Source: Tubulanus polymorphus
Lineage: Eukaryota; Nemertea; Palaeonemertea; Tubulaniformes; Tubulanidae
Assembly: GCF_964204645.1 (NCBI RefSeq)
Contig: NC_134030.1
Location: 20,341,110 to 20,405,109, forward strand
DNA length: 64,000 bases
Direction of reading: 5' to 3'
The notes under the pieces are model-generated. The model did no database searches. It saw nothing but the letters and a program-made list of their open reading frames with translations, and was not told where the DNA came from. Numbering within the stretch: the stretch's first letter is position 1; each line of letters begins with the position of its first letter. This document shows, one piece after another, positions 36,201-43,224 of the stretch. The position numbers were made by a program, and so were the translations under genes.

Positions 36201-38689
36201 TGTGTTAGCCTACTGGGTTAGAGTTACGTATGAACGAATGAAGATTTACACCTAAAATGCTCTATTCATTAATTGATTCATATCTGCTCGACATTTTTAA
36301 TCAGAAACAATATTTCCAAAATATCCACTAATCTGAGTGATTATCTTTATGATACCCCTTGCTCCTTGAGAATAAAACACCGTGAATAATATAGTTATAG
36401 AATCCACTGCGATGGTCTCGGAAAGCAGTTTACACATCAAAATATCCACTAATCTGAGTGATTATCTTTATTTTCCCATCCACATGATCCATAGTGATTT
36501 TGATCATCCACACTTCACATGTGTTAAACAAAATTTGAGTTCAGTGATTCAACTGAGACATTGATAATTGAAAATGAACTAAAAACACCAGATATTAGAC
36601 ATTTTATAAGCACATTTTTCAATAAGTGAAAAAGCCTCACACTTCACACTAATGGTGAATGTCTGAAGGGATGGTTTGTTTACAAAAAGATTGTAACCGG
36701 TATCACGAAGTCTGTTGAGTGAAAATATTGAAATTATGTATTTACAGCCATTGTCTCCCGATGCGTCTGCTAACCAAGTTTCCGAATGGCTTCATCAAAA
36801 CAGATTCTATAACTTTTCACGTATTTTTCAAAATTTTTCCGGTAAGTTATATCCAGCATTTTCGGGTATCAATTACCGGTAGTCAGCACCAAACAAGTTG
36901 AATTTGACAAGAGAAATATTGCTGTCATATTGCTATACATGTAGTTTGTTTATTCGTTAGGTGCTGATTTATTAAGACTGTCTCGCGACGATCTCATACA
37001 AATTTGTGGATTAGCCGATGGCATACGACTAAACAACGCTTTACAATCGAAGTAAGTTGACTACAGTCGGAACGCATTCTCTGAAACTAAAAACAATAAC
37101 ACTTACTCTACTGCGAATAACTGTAGAATAAGTCTTAACTGACCTCCGTGTATTTGAGTAACTTTACGCCGGCTAAGCCTATCAGCCCTCAAGCGGCCTA
37201 AACATCCGCCCTGCCTATTACTACTCAAGCCACCAGAATCCTCCTGGACTCTTTTTTCATCTGCTACACAAAAAAGGTTAAAGTGGGATTCAAACCCAAT
37301 AGCTTAGGATAAACTGGACACCCAAGATGTCAAAATTTGGTGCAGAAATCAATATCTTACGTATCTATATGAAATTCTTGAGTGTTACAATAATTTCCAG
37401 TTCATTTTCAATTAAACTACTGTTTTTGATGTCAAATTACTTTCGAATTTGGTACAATCTACAATAAGAGATATCAAATACCCAGGTCTCGCATGTCTGG
37501 AAAAAAATTTCCATTTTCAAAACTTTCAACAACCCGTAAGAAACATGTAACAGAGACATGATGTTTCTAACTAAGTTGTTTTATTTTCGCAGAATAATCC
37601 GACCAAAGTTGTCAGTATTTGTGTCGCAGGAAGGAGAACAAGGTACGTGAGCCGTCCCACCTGTAGACCAAACGTAATATACTCGATAAAAATTTTGTTC
37701 ATTTTCATCAAGTATTGACTTTCATAGATCCAATAGCCTCTTGAATCGCGATTGAAATAAGCTAGATCGGTTAATTAGAAATCTAAAATTAAAAATCATA
37801 TGTATGGACCTTATACAGGGTGGCCACTTACCTGAAAATCAGGCAAAAGTCAGGAAATTTTCGTGTCTTGAAAGTCAGGGAAATATTTGTTGAGATTGTG
37901 TTAATTGATTGAATTCTTAGCAAATCAAGTCAGGGAATTCGACTTACATGTCGGGGAATAGTCGGGGAAAAAGCAAGTCAAATAAAATTGGCCGCTTTTT
38001 CATATTATAAAGTATCCATCTAACGTAAAGTACCCATCTAACCTAGATAAATAATGTTTGGATAAAACTGATCTGGATTAAGTGTGTTTCATGGTCGTTT
38101 CTTAACTACACATTAGAAATTTCGGATTTACAGGTTGGCTTTCAAAACGATGGCCTACGTTCCCTTGTTACATCTTGAATCGGCACTGGCTAAAATTTCT
38201 TTTCAAATTTTGTTTTTTTCAGTTTACCACGCGTTGTATTTAGAGTTGTTAGATTATAACGAGCTCGTGTCGAAGTTGGCAGCTTTATACAATTTACCGG
38301 CGGAGAAAGTCGCCGACGTTTATCTACAAGGTCCGTCGGGAATTCACATACTAGTCACCGACGAGGTCATACAAAACATCACCGATCAGTCGAGATTTAA
38401 TGTCGACGCGCTAAACGGTAAGAAGAGGCCACCAGGAGCGCCATCATTACACACTGCCATCATTACTACGCAGGGTGATGGCTGGATAACTCAGAAAATT
38501 GTTTCTTTATCAATACGTGATTCGTTGAAAAATGAGTGAATTGTAACATTCCATTAAAATTTGAATAAAGCTGAGTTGACAATTGCGTTTGCTTGTAGGT
38601 GCTAGTGATGTTCTAATATATTGTAATGATTTTTCATTTCAGATCAATCAAACGATACATATCGAATTCTGTTGAAAACAGTGGATTAA
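15248..38689 (+). CDS. TFCP2: CP2/LSF (grainyhead-superfamily) transcription factor, 15 coding exons
   Basis: Sequence-specific DNA-binding factor of the LSF/TFCP2-UBP1 branch. Coding exons: 15219-15354 (ATG at 15248), 22981-23046, 27134-27210, 28032-28099, 29004-29109, 29636-29895, 30745-30813, 30905-30946, 32305-32414, 32682-32759, 35388-35490, 36748-36841, 36961-37051, 37593-37642, 38223-38417 and 38643-38689 (16 listed with the first). All junctions are GT/AG and in phase, giving 520 aa. The N-terminus has the LSF motif [10 protein letters not shown] and then [11 protein letters not shown]. The CP2 DNA-binding domain spans about 60-265 ([51 protein letters not shown]). A Ser/Pro-rich linker covers about 266-362. 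A SAM-like domain follows at about 363-435 ([24 protein letters not shown]), then a C-terminal dimerisation domain at 441-520 ([12 protein letters not shown]). Length is close to vertebrate TFCP2. A second first exon is listed separately. Introns are crowded with repeats. Confidence 0.95.
15364..16060. repeat. Broken TTAA-MITE fragments and a palindrome in CP2 intron 1
   Basis: A MITE left end (AACCCTTTCAGTGC) at about 15367 is broken by a 'CAGGGGCGGATTTAAGGGG' fragment at about 15401. MITE sequence resumes at about 15760-15905, and an inverted partial copy follows at about 15970-16050. Positions 15850-16050 form a palindrome around 15930-15935 that includes matching 'CATACATCCGCCCTC' and 'GAGGACGGATGTACG' arms. 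Confidence 0.6.
16180..16500 (-). repeat. Dispersed repeat with terminal tRNA-like B box (reverse copy)
   Basis: Read in reverse, it runs from 'GCTTGCCAGGGGTCCAGTATC' to 'GTGGGTTCGAATCCCTTGACGGGTGAAGATG'. The same sequence occurs forward at 50120-50435 and, with an internal insertion, at 58770-59278. The terminus carries a canonical B box, so a SINE-like or tRNA-capped element is likely. Confidence 0.65.
16760..17160. repeat. Repeat with 'GGGATTCAAACCC' block, tandem partial copies
   Basis: 'CTATTACTCCTCAAGCC...' recurs at about 16770 and 16995, with 'GTGGGATTCAAATCC' following at about 17062. A matching copy lies at about 37180-37385. The reversed block resembles a tRNA B box. Within CP2 intron 1. 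Confidence 0.5.
17430..17717 (+). mobile_element. TTAA-MITE copy (forward), CP2 intron 1
   Basis: Complete except that the third internal palindrome is deleted ('GATACACTGTGTAGACGC'). TTAA at both ends. Confidence 0.85.
18318..18447. mobile_element. Fold-back MITE, GTTGCTCAAAAGTTGG family
   Basis: Left 'TGCTCAAAAGTTGG' mirrors right 'CCAACTTTTGAGC', with 'GGTATCTATCCACTGG' inside. Relatives: 26143-26275, 43624-43733 and 45184-45314. Confidence 0.7.
18948..19146. repeat. Inverted-repeat element with GGGCCAAAT blocks, second copy
   Basis: Shares 'GCCGCGATCATGCAGAG', 'CACGCAAACCACTCACT', 'GGGCCAAATTTACC' and 'TCGTCCGATCGTGGC' with 4950-5252. Confidence 0.55.
20290..20298 (+). promoter_or_regulatory. 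TATA-like box of the alternative CP2 promoter
   Basis: TATTTATAA lies about 210 bp upstream of the alternative start codon, inside a stretch that is richer in CpG than its surroundings (about 20040-20510). It would place a transcription start near 20320-20330. Inferred from sequence only. Confidence 0.45.
20509..20657 (+). CDS. TFCP2: Alternative first coding exon of the CP2 gene
   Basis: ATG at 20509 opens a 149-nt exon that ends at a strong GTAAGT donor (20658) in phase 2. That is exactly the phase needed by the acceptor at 22981, so it splices in frame and gives a 534-aa isoform. The 49 codons it supplies are rich in Asn, Ser, Gly and Gln (for example [13 protein letters not shown]) and lack the acidic [10 protein letters not shown] motif carried by the 15219 exon. 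A CpG-rich upstream stretch and a TATA-like box fit an independent promoter. The two first exons are mutually exclusive in phase terms, since there is no acceptor before this ATG. Confidence 0.8.
20783..20897. mobile_element. Small palindromic MITE, CAGGACCCAGTTCCACA family
   Basis: Left 'CAGGATCCAGTTCCACAG' and right 'CTGTGGAACTGGGTCCTG' are inverted, with an AACTCTGAGTT-rich interior. Confidence 0.8.
20898..21090. repeat. Inverted pair of hammerhead-like segments (GGGCTT stem variant)
   Basis: Reverse copy at about 20905-20945 and forward copy at about 21003-21090. The forward copy reads CTGATGATGGGGCTT, a short loop, AAGCTCC and GAAACTGTC, and ends in GTGGGTTTTTATTTG. The core is invariant relative to other copies while the stem sequence differs. 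Confidence 0.6.
21942..22042. mobile_element. Small palindromic MITE, CAGTTCCACAG family
   Basis: 'CCAGTTCCACAGTTGTGAG' mirrors 'GAACTGTGGAACTGG'. Confidence 0.8.
23140..24010. repeat. About 31-bp minisatellite (62-bp higher-order unit) in a CP2 intron
   Basis: Nearly 30 units built on 'GTTGTCAGTTGATAGCCAAT' plus 'AGTTGTACATA'. They alternate with a variant 'GTTGTCAGTTGTGAGTCAAA', giving a 62-bp higher-order period in much of the array. It starts about 95 bp after the donor of the 22981 exon. Confidence 0.9.
24863..25150 (+). mobile_element. TTAA-MITE copy, diverged
   Basis: The left end TTAACCCTTTCAATGC is intact; the right end GCCCTGAAAGGGTTT has lost the terminal AA. Internal hairpins are eroded, which suggests an older copy. 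Confidence 0.75.
25385..25760. repeat. GGGTGGCC-type repeat interrupted by a hammerhead-like segment
   Basis: 'GTTAATTGATTGGATTTTTAG', 'GATCAAGTCAGGGAAAA' and 'GTCAGGGAATAGTC' match repeats at 37815-38000 and 46855-47095. The element is split at 25531 by the 135-bp segment described separately. Confidence 0.6.
25531..25665 (+). mobile_element. Solo hammerhead-like mobile segment with target duplication
   Basis: 135 bp inserted into another repeat. TGCAT is present on both sides (25526-25530 and 25666-25670). It begins with a CTTGACGATGATCTC hairpin GAGATC GAAACGTCGTG block and ends with GTAGATAGTGGGTTTTTATC. The interrupted host repeat is continuous across the site in other copies, which fixes the boundaries. 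Confidence 0.7.
26143..26275. mobile_element. Fold-back MITE, GTTGCTCAAAAG family
   Basis: Begins 'GGGCCAGTTGCTCAAAAG' and ends 'CCAACCTACCAGCAACTG', an inverted pair. Confidence 0.65.
26820..27060 (+). mobile_element. Old, degenerate TTAA-MITE copy
   Basis: Recognisable blocks are 'GTGCGGTGTATTAATC', 'ATGGCAGCTCCAGTCAAACAT' and 'GATACACCGCACTGCAATGTA', with no intact ends. Confidence 0.6.
27301..27525 (+). repeat. tRNA-headed SINE, copy 1
   Basis: The head reads AGTGGCCGAGTGGTTTAAG (A box of the Leu/Ser-tRNA type) and GGTTCAAACCCTGG (B box). A shared body follows ('TTTCTTGGTCGAAGG...GAAACATCGAACCT...GTGGCGCTTAGCGGGTT') and an A/T-rich tail. The long body shared with copy 2 shows it is a SINE rather than a tRNA gene. 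Confidence 0.85.
27583..27660 (+). repeat. Hammerhead-like segment, GGCTA/TAGCC stem variant
   Basis: CTGATGAT is followed by GGCTA, a loop, TAGCC and GAAACGTCG. Same core as the copies at 3887 and 25537, with a different paired stem. Confidence 0.55.
28905..28975 (+). repeat. Degenerate hammerhead-like segment
   Basis: 'TTGATGATGATCTCTAGG' is followed by 'GGAATCCGAAAC' and 'GTGGTGTTTTTGAT'. An eroded copy of the same family. Confidence 0.4.
29372..29580 (+). repeat. tRNA-headed SINE, copy 2
   Basis: Same head and body as the copy at 27301: GAGTGGCCGAGTGGTTTAAG, GGTTCGATCCCCCGG, then the GAAACATCGAACCT body and an A/T tail. It ends just upstream of CP2 exon 29636. Confidence 0.85.
30075..30181. 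mobile_element. Small palindromic MITE, CCCAGTTCCACAG family
   Basis: Left 'CCCAGTTCCACAGTTCTGAG' and right 'CACAACTGTGGAACTGGG' are inverted. It lies in the CP2 intron after the 29636 exon. Confidence 0.85.
30268..30412. mobile_element. Fold-back MITE, CAGGGGCCAGTTGCA family
   Basis: Begins CAGGGGCCAGTTGCACAG and ends GCAACCGGCCCCAG. It has the interior shared with the 5.6-6.4 kb cluster (GACTTAAGTCC..., TTGGCTATAGAAC). Confidence 0.85.
31990..32230. repeat. About 80-bp tandem repeat, roughly 3 units
   Basis: 'GACACCTGGTGGATCCTCACTTGCCACAAGTGGAATCCTCTA' blocks (given here by their shared parts) recur about three times in the CP2 intron before exon 32305. A related single block is near 48415. 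Confidence 0.7.
32881..33027 (-). mobile_element. Half TTAA-MITE copy (reverse)
   Basis: Starts CAACCCTTTCAGTGCTGAC and stops abruptly after the first hairpin and GTTAGTTACTGATATTT. The other end is missing. Confidence 0.75.
33598..33703. mobile_element. Palindromic MITE, CAGGGCCCAGTTTCACGAAAA type
   Basis: The left end CAGGGCCCAGTTTCACGAAAAGG mirrors the right end TTTTTGTGAAACTGGGTCCTG. Its interior (ATCGATTTG) is unlike the other CAGGxCC families here. Confidence 0.7.
35060..35334 (+). mobile_element. Diverged TTAA-MITE copy upstream of a CP2 exon
   Basis: Has GCGTCTACACCGCAGTGCGG, two further eroded hairpins, TGGGGTGGAATTTTT and GGTGAAAAGGTTAA. It ends about 54 bp before exon 35388. Confidence 0.75.
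35636..35901. mobile_element. MITE with CAGGGCCGTCG termini
   Basis: Left CAGGGCCGTCG mirrors right CGACGGCTCTG; ACTAG is present on both sides. Confidence 0.55.
37815..38000. repeat. GGGTGGCCAC-type repeat in a CP2 intron
   Basis: Starts 'ACAGGGTGGCCACTTACCTG' and continues with 'GTCAGGGAAATATTTG', 'ATCAAGTCAGGGAATTC' and 'AAAAAGCAAGTCAAATAAAA'. Same family as 46855-47095. Confidence 0.6.
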
Positions 38690-38744
38690 ATATAAACTTC
38701 TTAATCTGTGTAATGTAAACGTCGCACTGGAGATCCTAGAAGGG

Positions 38745-39062
38745 TCGTGTTGCAGCTGGATTAGGGTACATCCCTGATTGATGATGGATTGGGGCACACC
38801 CCTGTTCGATGGATTAAGGCAGACGCCTGTTCGATGATGGATTAGGGCAGACGCCTGTTTGATGATGTATTAGGGCAGATGCCTGTTCGGTGGATTAGGG
38901 CAGACGCCTGTTCGATGATGGATAAGGGCAGACGCCTGTTCGATGATGTATTAGGGCAGACGCCTGTTTGGTGATGGAAATCGGGCACACCCCTGCTTGA
39001 TGAAAGATTAGGGCAAAGCCCTGGTTCGATGAAGGATAGGGTACACCCTTGTCTGGTGACGG
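38745..39062. repeat. About 28-bp tandem repeat in the CP2 3' region
   Basis: About ten units of 'GATGATGGATTAGGGCAGAC' plus 'GCCTGTTC', starting within about 60 bp of the CP2 stop codon. Any CP2 transcript that extends this far carries the array in its 3' UTR. Confidence 0.85.
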
Positions 39063-40214
39063 GTTACTGATTATCCATGTCTAGAGCTTTAAGGTAGTGC
39101 GCATGATGCCTAGTCACTGAATACTAGACACATGACCTGTTGCACGATACGATACACTGCTGGCTCATATTAGGCACGATTGAAGCAACTCAAAGTGAGT
39201 TGAGAAATGCGGTAGACTGCTCCTAACGTAAAGCGAGGAATGAGTCTACTGTTAGGGGCGGATCCAGGGGCAGACTTTGACAGGTGCACAGAGATATGAA
39301 AAGGGCACAGATACTGAAAAAAGGGCAAGTATCCGCGAGCGCCAAGCCAACACGAGTGTCTGGCAAAATTTGAGATTTCAGTCTATCTTAACCTTTTCGC
39401 TGCAAAAGATGAGAAAAAAGTTGATATATACCGGTATAGCTAATGCCACTTGGTTCGGGTGGTCGGCAGGCTGGTGGCGCCAGGTGACTTGGTTATTGCA
39501 TGTGCTACGCTGTCGGATGGTGGCCAGAATTTAGTAATGATATTTCTAGCTATTTTCATCAAGGAAACATCCGGAAACATAACGAATAAGGCCCAATCAA
39601 AAATAGATGGTTTTGTTTCATTCGAATTTGTTTAATTGTTTTACCTGGGGACCCTCGCATACCACAGCAACCAAGCTCGCGGCGAAAGGGTTAATGTCAA
39701 TTTCTAGGTGCTCGAGTTTAGTGACATTGGAGAGAATGAGATAGATCTTGGGCAGTGGACTGCTGCTCCATTAGTTGCGGGTGAAAACTTGCTCTGAAAA
39801 GGATTGCTTTCGTTTTTCGATAGGGCACGGGAATATTGGTACTAGAGCGCGTGGTGCTCATTGTCGCCTAATCTGGATCCGACTCTGGCTGCGTCTGCTT
39901 TGACTTTGTGCGATTTTCATAGTAACGAGGACAATTTTTTAACGTATATTTTCTATGGGCGTGATTTGTCGGATGTTGTTCATTAGAATGAACTATATTG
40001 TGATATAGGGTAAAAGCAGGGAAAACTTGTTTATACAGTTTTGTATAGTGGATTATTATTAATCAATACTGTACCGTATAATGTTAAGTATGTTATTTCA
40101 ATAGATTTTACGAGTGATTATTATAAAACGTTGATAACGTGCTTAATACAAATAATTTCATGATGATTTTCTATTTACCCGCGCAGTTGTAAGCTTCCTC
40201 TTTCCTTGTGCGCG
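39063..40214. other. Intergenic, mostly unassigned
   Basis: A 'GGGGCGGATCCAGGGGCAG' fragment at about 39254 belongs to the family at 3048. Short open frames at 39277-39635 have no domain or splice support. No gene is seen; part may be CP2 3' UTR, but no convincing poly(A) signal was found. Confidence 0.35.
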
Positions 40215-40720
40215 GTTTGGTGCCGTGGCCGAGTCTCGCGATGCCGTCAAATTCGAATCTCGGCTGGCGGCATCGCTTGACACAGCTATGGCATTGAAGC
40301 CCTGGCAAGCTAGACCGTGTGTGCAGGTACATGCGCAGATTTAGATGATGTCATCAGATATCCTGTTGTGATTTAACCCAAGTTTTCCCATTTATAGTTT
40401 ATCTGTGAAATTTGCCTCAGGGGTTTTACAACGAGCAATCTGATTGGTGCCGCATGTACCTGCCAACCGGTCTTTAGTGTGGCAAACCTGTGCATGTACC
40501 TATGCACCATGGCAGTCTCAATGCTATCAGGTTTGAATCCCTGCCGAGGGAGGATGGAATGGAATAGACACTGCCAACCATCGTCGTGCATCCTATCACG
40601 GCAGGGATTCGAACCTGAAGACATCGCGAGACTCTGCCATGGCACGAAACCCTGCCTGGTTAGCCTGAGTGCGCAGGTATCAAATTGCCGGTTGTATAAT
40701 CACTGAGGCACATTTAACGC
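40215..40720. repeat. Cluster of tRNA-like SINE pieces in both orientations
   Basis: 'GTGCCGTGGCCGAGTCTCGCGATG' and 'AATTCGAATCTCGG' are at 40222-40265. 'CCATGGCAGTCTCAATGC' and 'GGTTTGAATCCCTGCCG' follow at 40507-40545. A reverse head lies at about 40598-40655 ('GGCAGGGATTCGAACC', 'GCGAGACTCTGCCATGGCACG'). Some pieces also occur at 7.65, 12.25 and 58.6 kb. Confidence 0.65.
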
Positions 40721-40786
40721 ATACCTGTTACTAATCTATACGTGGGATAACCCGGGTTAGAATAAACAAATTTTAGGTAAAGTGCA

Positions 40787-41046
40787 TCAGGGTCCGATCT
40801 AAGCACTTGTCCGATTGCCCGGGACAAGTATGTTTTCATCAGGGCAAGTAGGTTATCATTATCACTTGTCCCCCGCGCTAGTGCAATTTCATGTCACAAA
40901 AGCTTTTTCCCACTCGATACAACGGATGATAGTAACACCAATCAAACCACCTATGTAGGGCAAGTAGCTTTTGGAAGGGGCAAGCGAAATTTCAGATATG
41001 CTTGCCCCCCGGACAAGTGGCTTTTATTCCTTGGATCGGACCCTGG
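40787..41046. mobile_element. Fold-back element, CAGGGTCCGATC termini
   Basis: Left CAGGGTCCGATCTAAG and right CTTGGATCGGACCCTG are inverted; the interior has ACTTGTCC/GGACAAGT blocks. GTGCAT lies immediately outside both ends. The CAG...CTG ends resemble hAT elements. Confidence 0.8.
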
Positions 41047-41439
41047 TGCATGTACCGGTACTTTACGAATGACTCAGCAATTCCTATTTCTTATAATGTG
41101 ACCGAATGAAATGAATGAGTAATGTTCTTACTGAGTTTGGTTGTGTATATATGTATGTAGTTTTAGAGAGTAGAATATGAAAGATGGCTGCGTTGGTTTC
41201 AGTTGTTCGTGCTCTAAATGCAACATGTTTACGCATCATATTTATACCCTGTATAAAATTCTTAGTGTACAGTAAATCTTGCCTTGTTCGTGTAAAATTG
41301 GTCAGTTCGGTTAACGATTGGAGATACCTCTACAAGGTCTGAAAATTAGTTTTCATCCCAGTTGGCTATGGTCGAGTTAGGCTAGTCATTTACTGGCCCA
41401 CTCGACGATACTTGTAAATTTATGATTTGTTTTTATGAA

Positions 41440-41850
41440 GGTGTACAATTGAACCTCGTTACAACGATCTTCATGGCACCAGAAAATCTGTTCATTAGGC
41501 CAAAAAAAATTGATACCTTGTTTCTCCGCTCTGCTGAGCTTAAATGTTGACCCTGCCGGCCGCCTATCTACCCTATACATTACTTTTTTTAAAATCGTGA
41601 TCAATTTCACCATAACAGACCCGGCCGCTATAGAAATGAACTGTTTATAAATTTTATCATATTTTACAAAAATGACCCGGCCGCTGCGGAGAAACAAGGT
41701 ATCATTTTTGTTAAGCCTTATGAAGTATATAGTTCATTATATCCAGTATCAAATTATAATGAAATTGTCCTATTTGGGACTAAATTCAAGGTTTGTAATT
41801 CAATAATGGATAAATCGTTTTATCTGAGGTGTCGCTGTATGGGTGAAAAT
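41440..41850. repeat. Related unit of the 71-bp minisatellite family and an inverted block
   Basis: 'CGTTACAACGATC...GGCACCAGAAAATCTGTTC' at about 41457-41497 is the reverse of the 71-bp unit. 'CTTGTTTCTCCGC' at 41518 mirrors 'GCGGAGAAACAAGG' at 41687, which defines an inverted repeat of about 180 bp between them. Confidence 0.5.
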
Positions 41851-42042
41851 GGCCAGTTGACCGCACACACTATGTTACTATGATGAACAGTCCATATAAA
41901 TTCTATAATACGTATGCAATGTATTTACATGTATTTGTGGTTATGTGTATATTTATTATCATGTATTTTGTTGACTCGAAATACAAACGAAAGAACTTAT
42001 AGTAAAGATTATAGGGCATTGTTCGTTTATTTTTGTTGGTGA

Positions 42043-42513
42043 AAGCGATGGGGTCATCCTTATTACCGAGATGACGTATTTTACCGAGATGAACCGAGAC
42101 GAACCGAGCGAGATGAAATGAAATATAGCATATTTATTTATTCCTTATCGATTTTAACACTTGAAATCATGTTATATCAGTAATAAATACCTTCTAGAGT
42201 CATATTTTACATATTTTATTTATTAAAAAAAATTTTGACTTCAAATACGTAAACTCGATTAGCAATAAAATTTCATTGAATTTGATTGATCGACGATCTC
42301 ATCTCGGTAAAGTTAAGTTATTTTTCTACAAAAATATCCGACAAAATATGTAAAATATGACTCCAGCAGGCATTTATTACTGATATGATATGATGTCAAT
42401 TGTTAAAATCGAAAAGGAATAAATAAATATGTTATATTTCATTTCATCTCAGTTGATCTCGGTTCATCTCGGTAAAATACGTCATCTCGGTAATAAGGAT
42501 GACCGAAGCGATG
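42043..42513. mobile_element. 455-bp fold-back element with 8-bp target duplication
   Basis: The element spans 42051-42505. The left end (GGGTCATCCTTATTACCGAG) mirrors the right end (CTCGGTAATAAGGATGACC). The arms extend over about 190 bp, with 'TATTTTACCGAGATGAACCG' in inverted pairs. AAGCGATG is duplicated exactly at 42043-42050 and 42506-42513. An 8-bp duplication fits hAT-type insertion. No coding frame. Confidence 0.9.
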
Positions 42514-43224
42514 AGCTCTTCTACATAAGAGGCTGTACAGACCTACCACTTCTTTGCTTAATAAACTACTCTAGAGTAATTGAGCTCGACTAAAATTGGT
42601 AGGACTACCACTTTTAGAGCTCAATTACTCGGAAGAATATCAAATCGGAATGGTTTCGAGTTTATTTTCATTCAATTAGGGCTAAGTATAGTCTAGTACC
42701 TAGCCGGGAACCGTAACAACGACTGGTATTCAGACTAGGCTATTAGTAAAGAGATATCAAGAAGCTTTATTTGATGCACGCTTGAAAGAAATTAACTAAA
42801 TCGCAGTTAACAAAATGACCTGCCCGATTAGGAAAAACCAGCCCAAACCACTATTCAAGATGTTATATTTTGGCGACAATTATTACTGTACGAAGGCAGC
42901 TACCCGATGCGGAGTAATCCTCGGTGTCGACGTGAGAGCATCGCGCCTTGATATAGATTCAGAGGTTTGGATATTGTCGGAGCCACGACTTATTGAGTGC
43001 GATCATTTTTCAGAAAGACTGAGACCATGCGTGATTAATCCATTATTCGAAATACAATTTATTTGTTATATTTTTATAAGATTTAAATAGTTTTTCCAAC
43101 ACATTGTAGTTTCTAAGAGTAACATTAGCAGTAAGTTTGAAATGAATTGGTTATGTCGCATGCGATAATATCGGAGCGCTCCTTAAGATCGCTGACAATT
43201 TCCTCGGAGGCGTCCATCGTTAAA
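42514..43224. other. MLX upstream region
   Basis: Contains a 91-codon open frame (42815-43090, plus) with no recognisable domain. It ends 135 bp before the MLX ATG and is probably chance. An inverted pair flanks about 42550-42640 ('AGACCTACCACTT...' against '...TGGTAGGACTACCAC'). The MLX promoter should lie in this stretch; no TATA box stands out. Confidence 0.4.

Noticed and set aside
42815-43090. 91-codon frame upstream of MLX
   Set aside because: No domain, no splice context, and no phase link to the MLX start at 43225.
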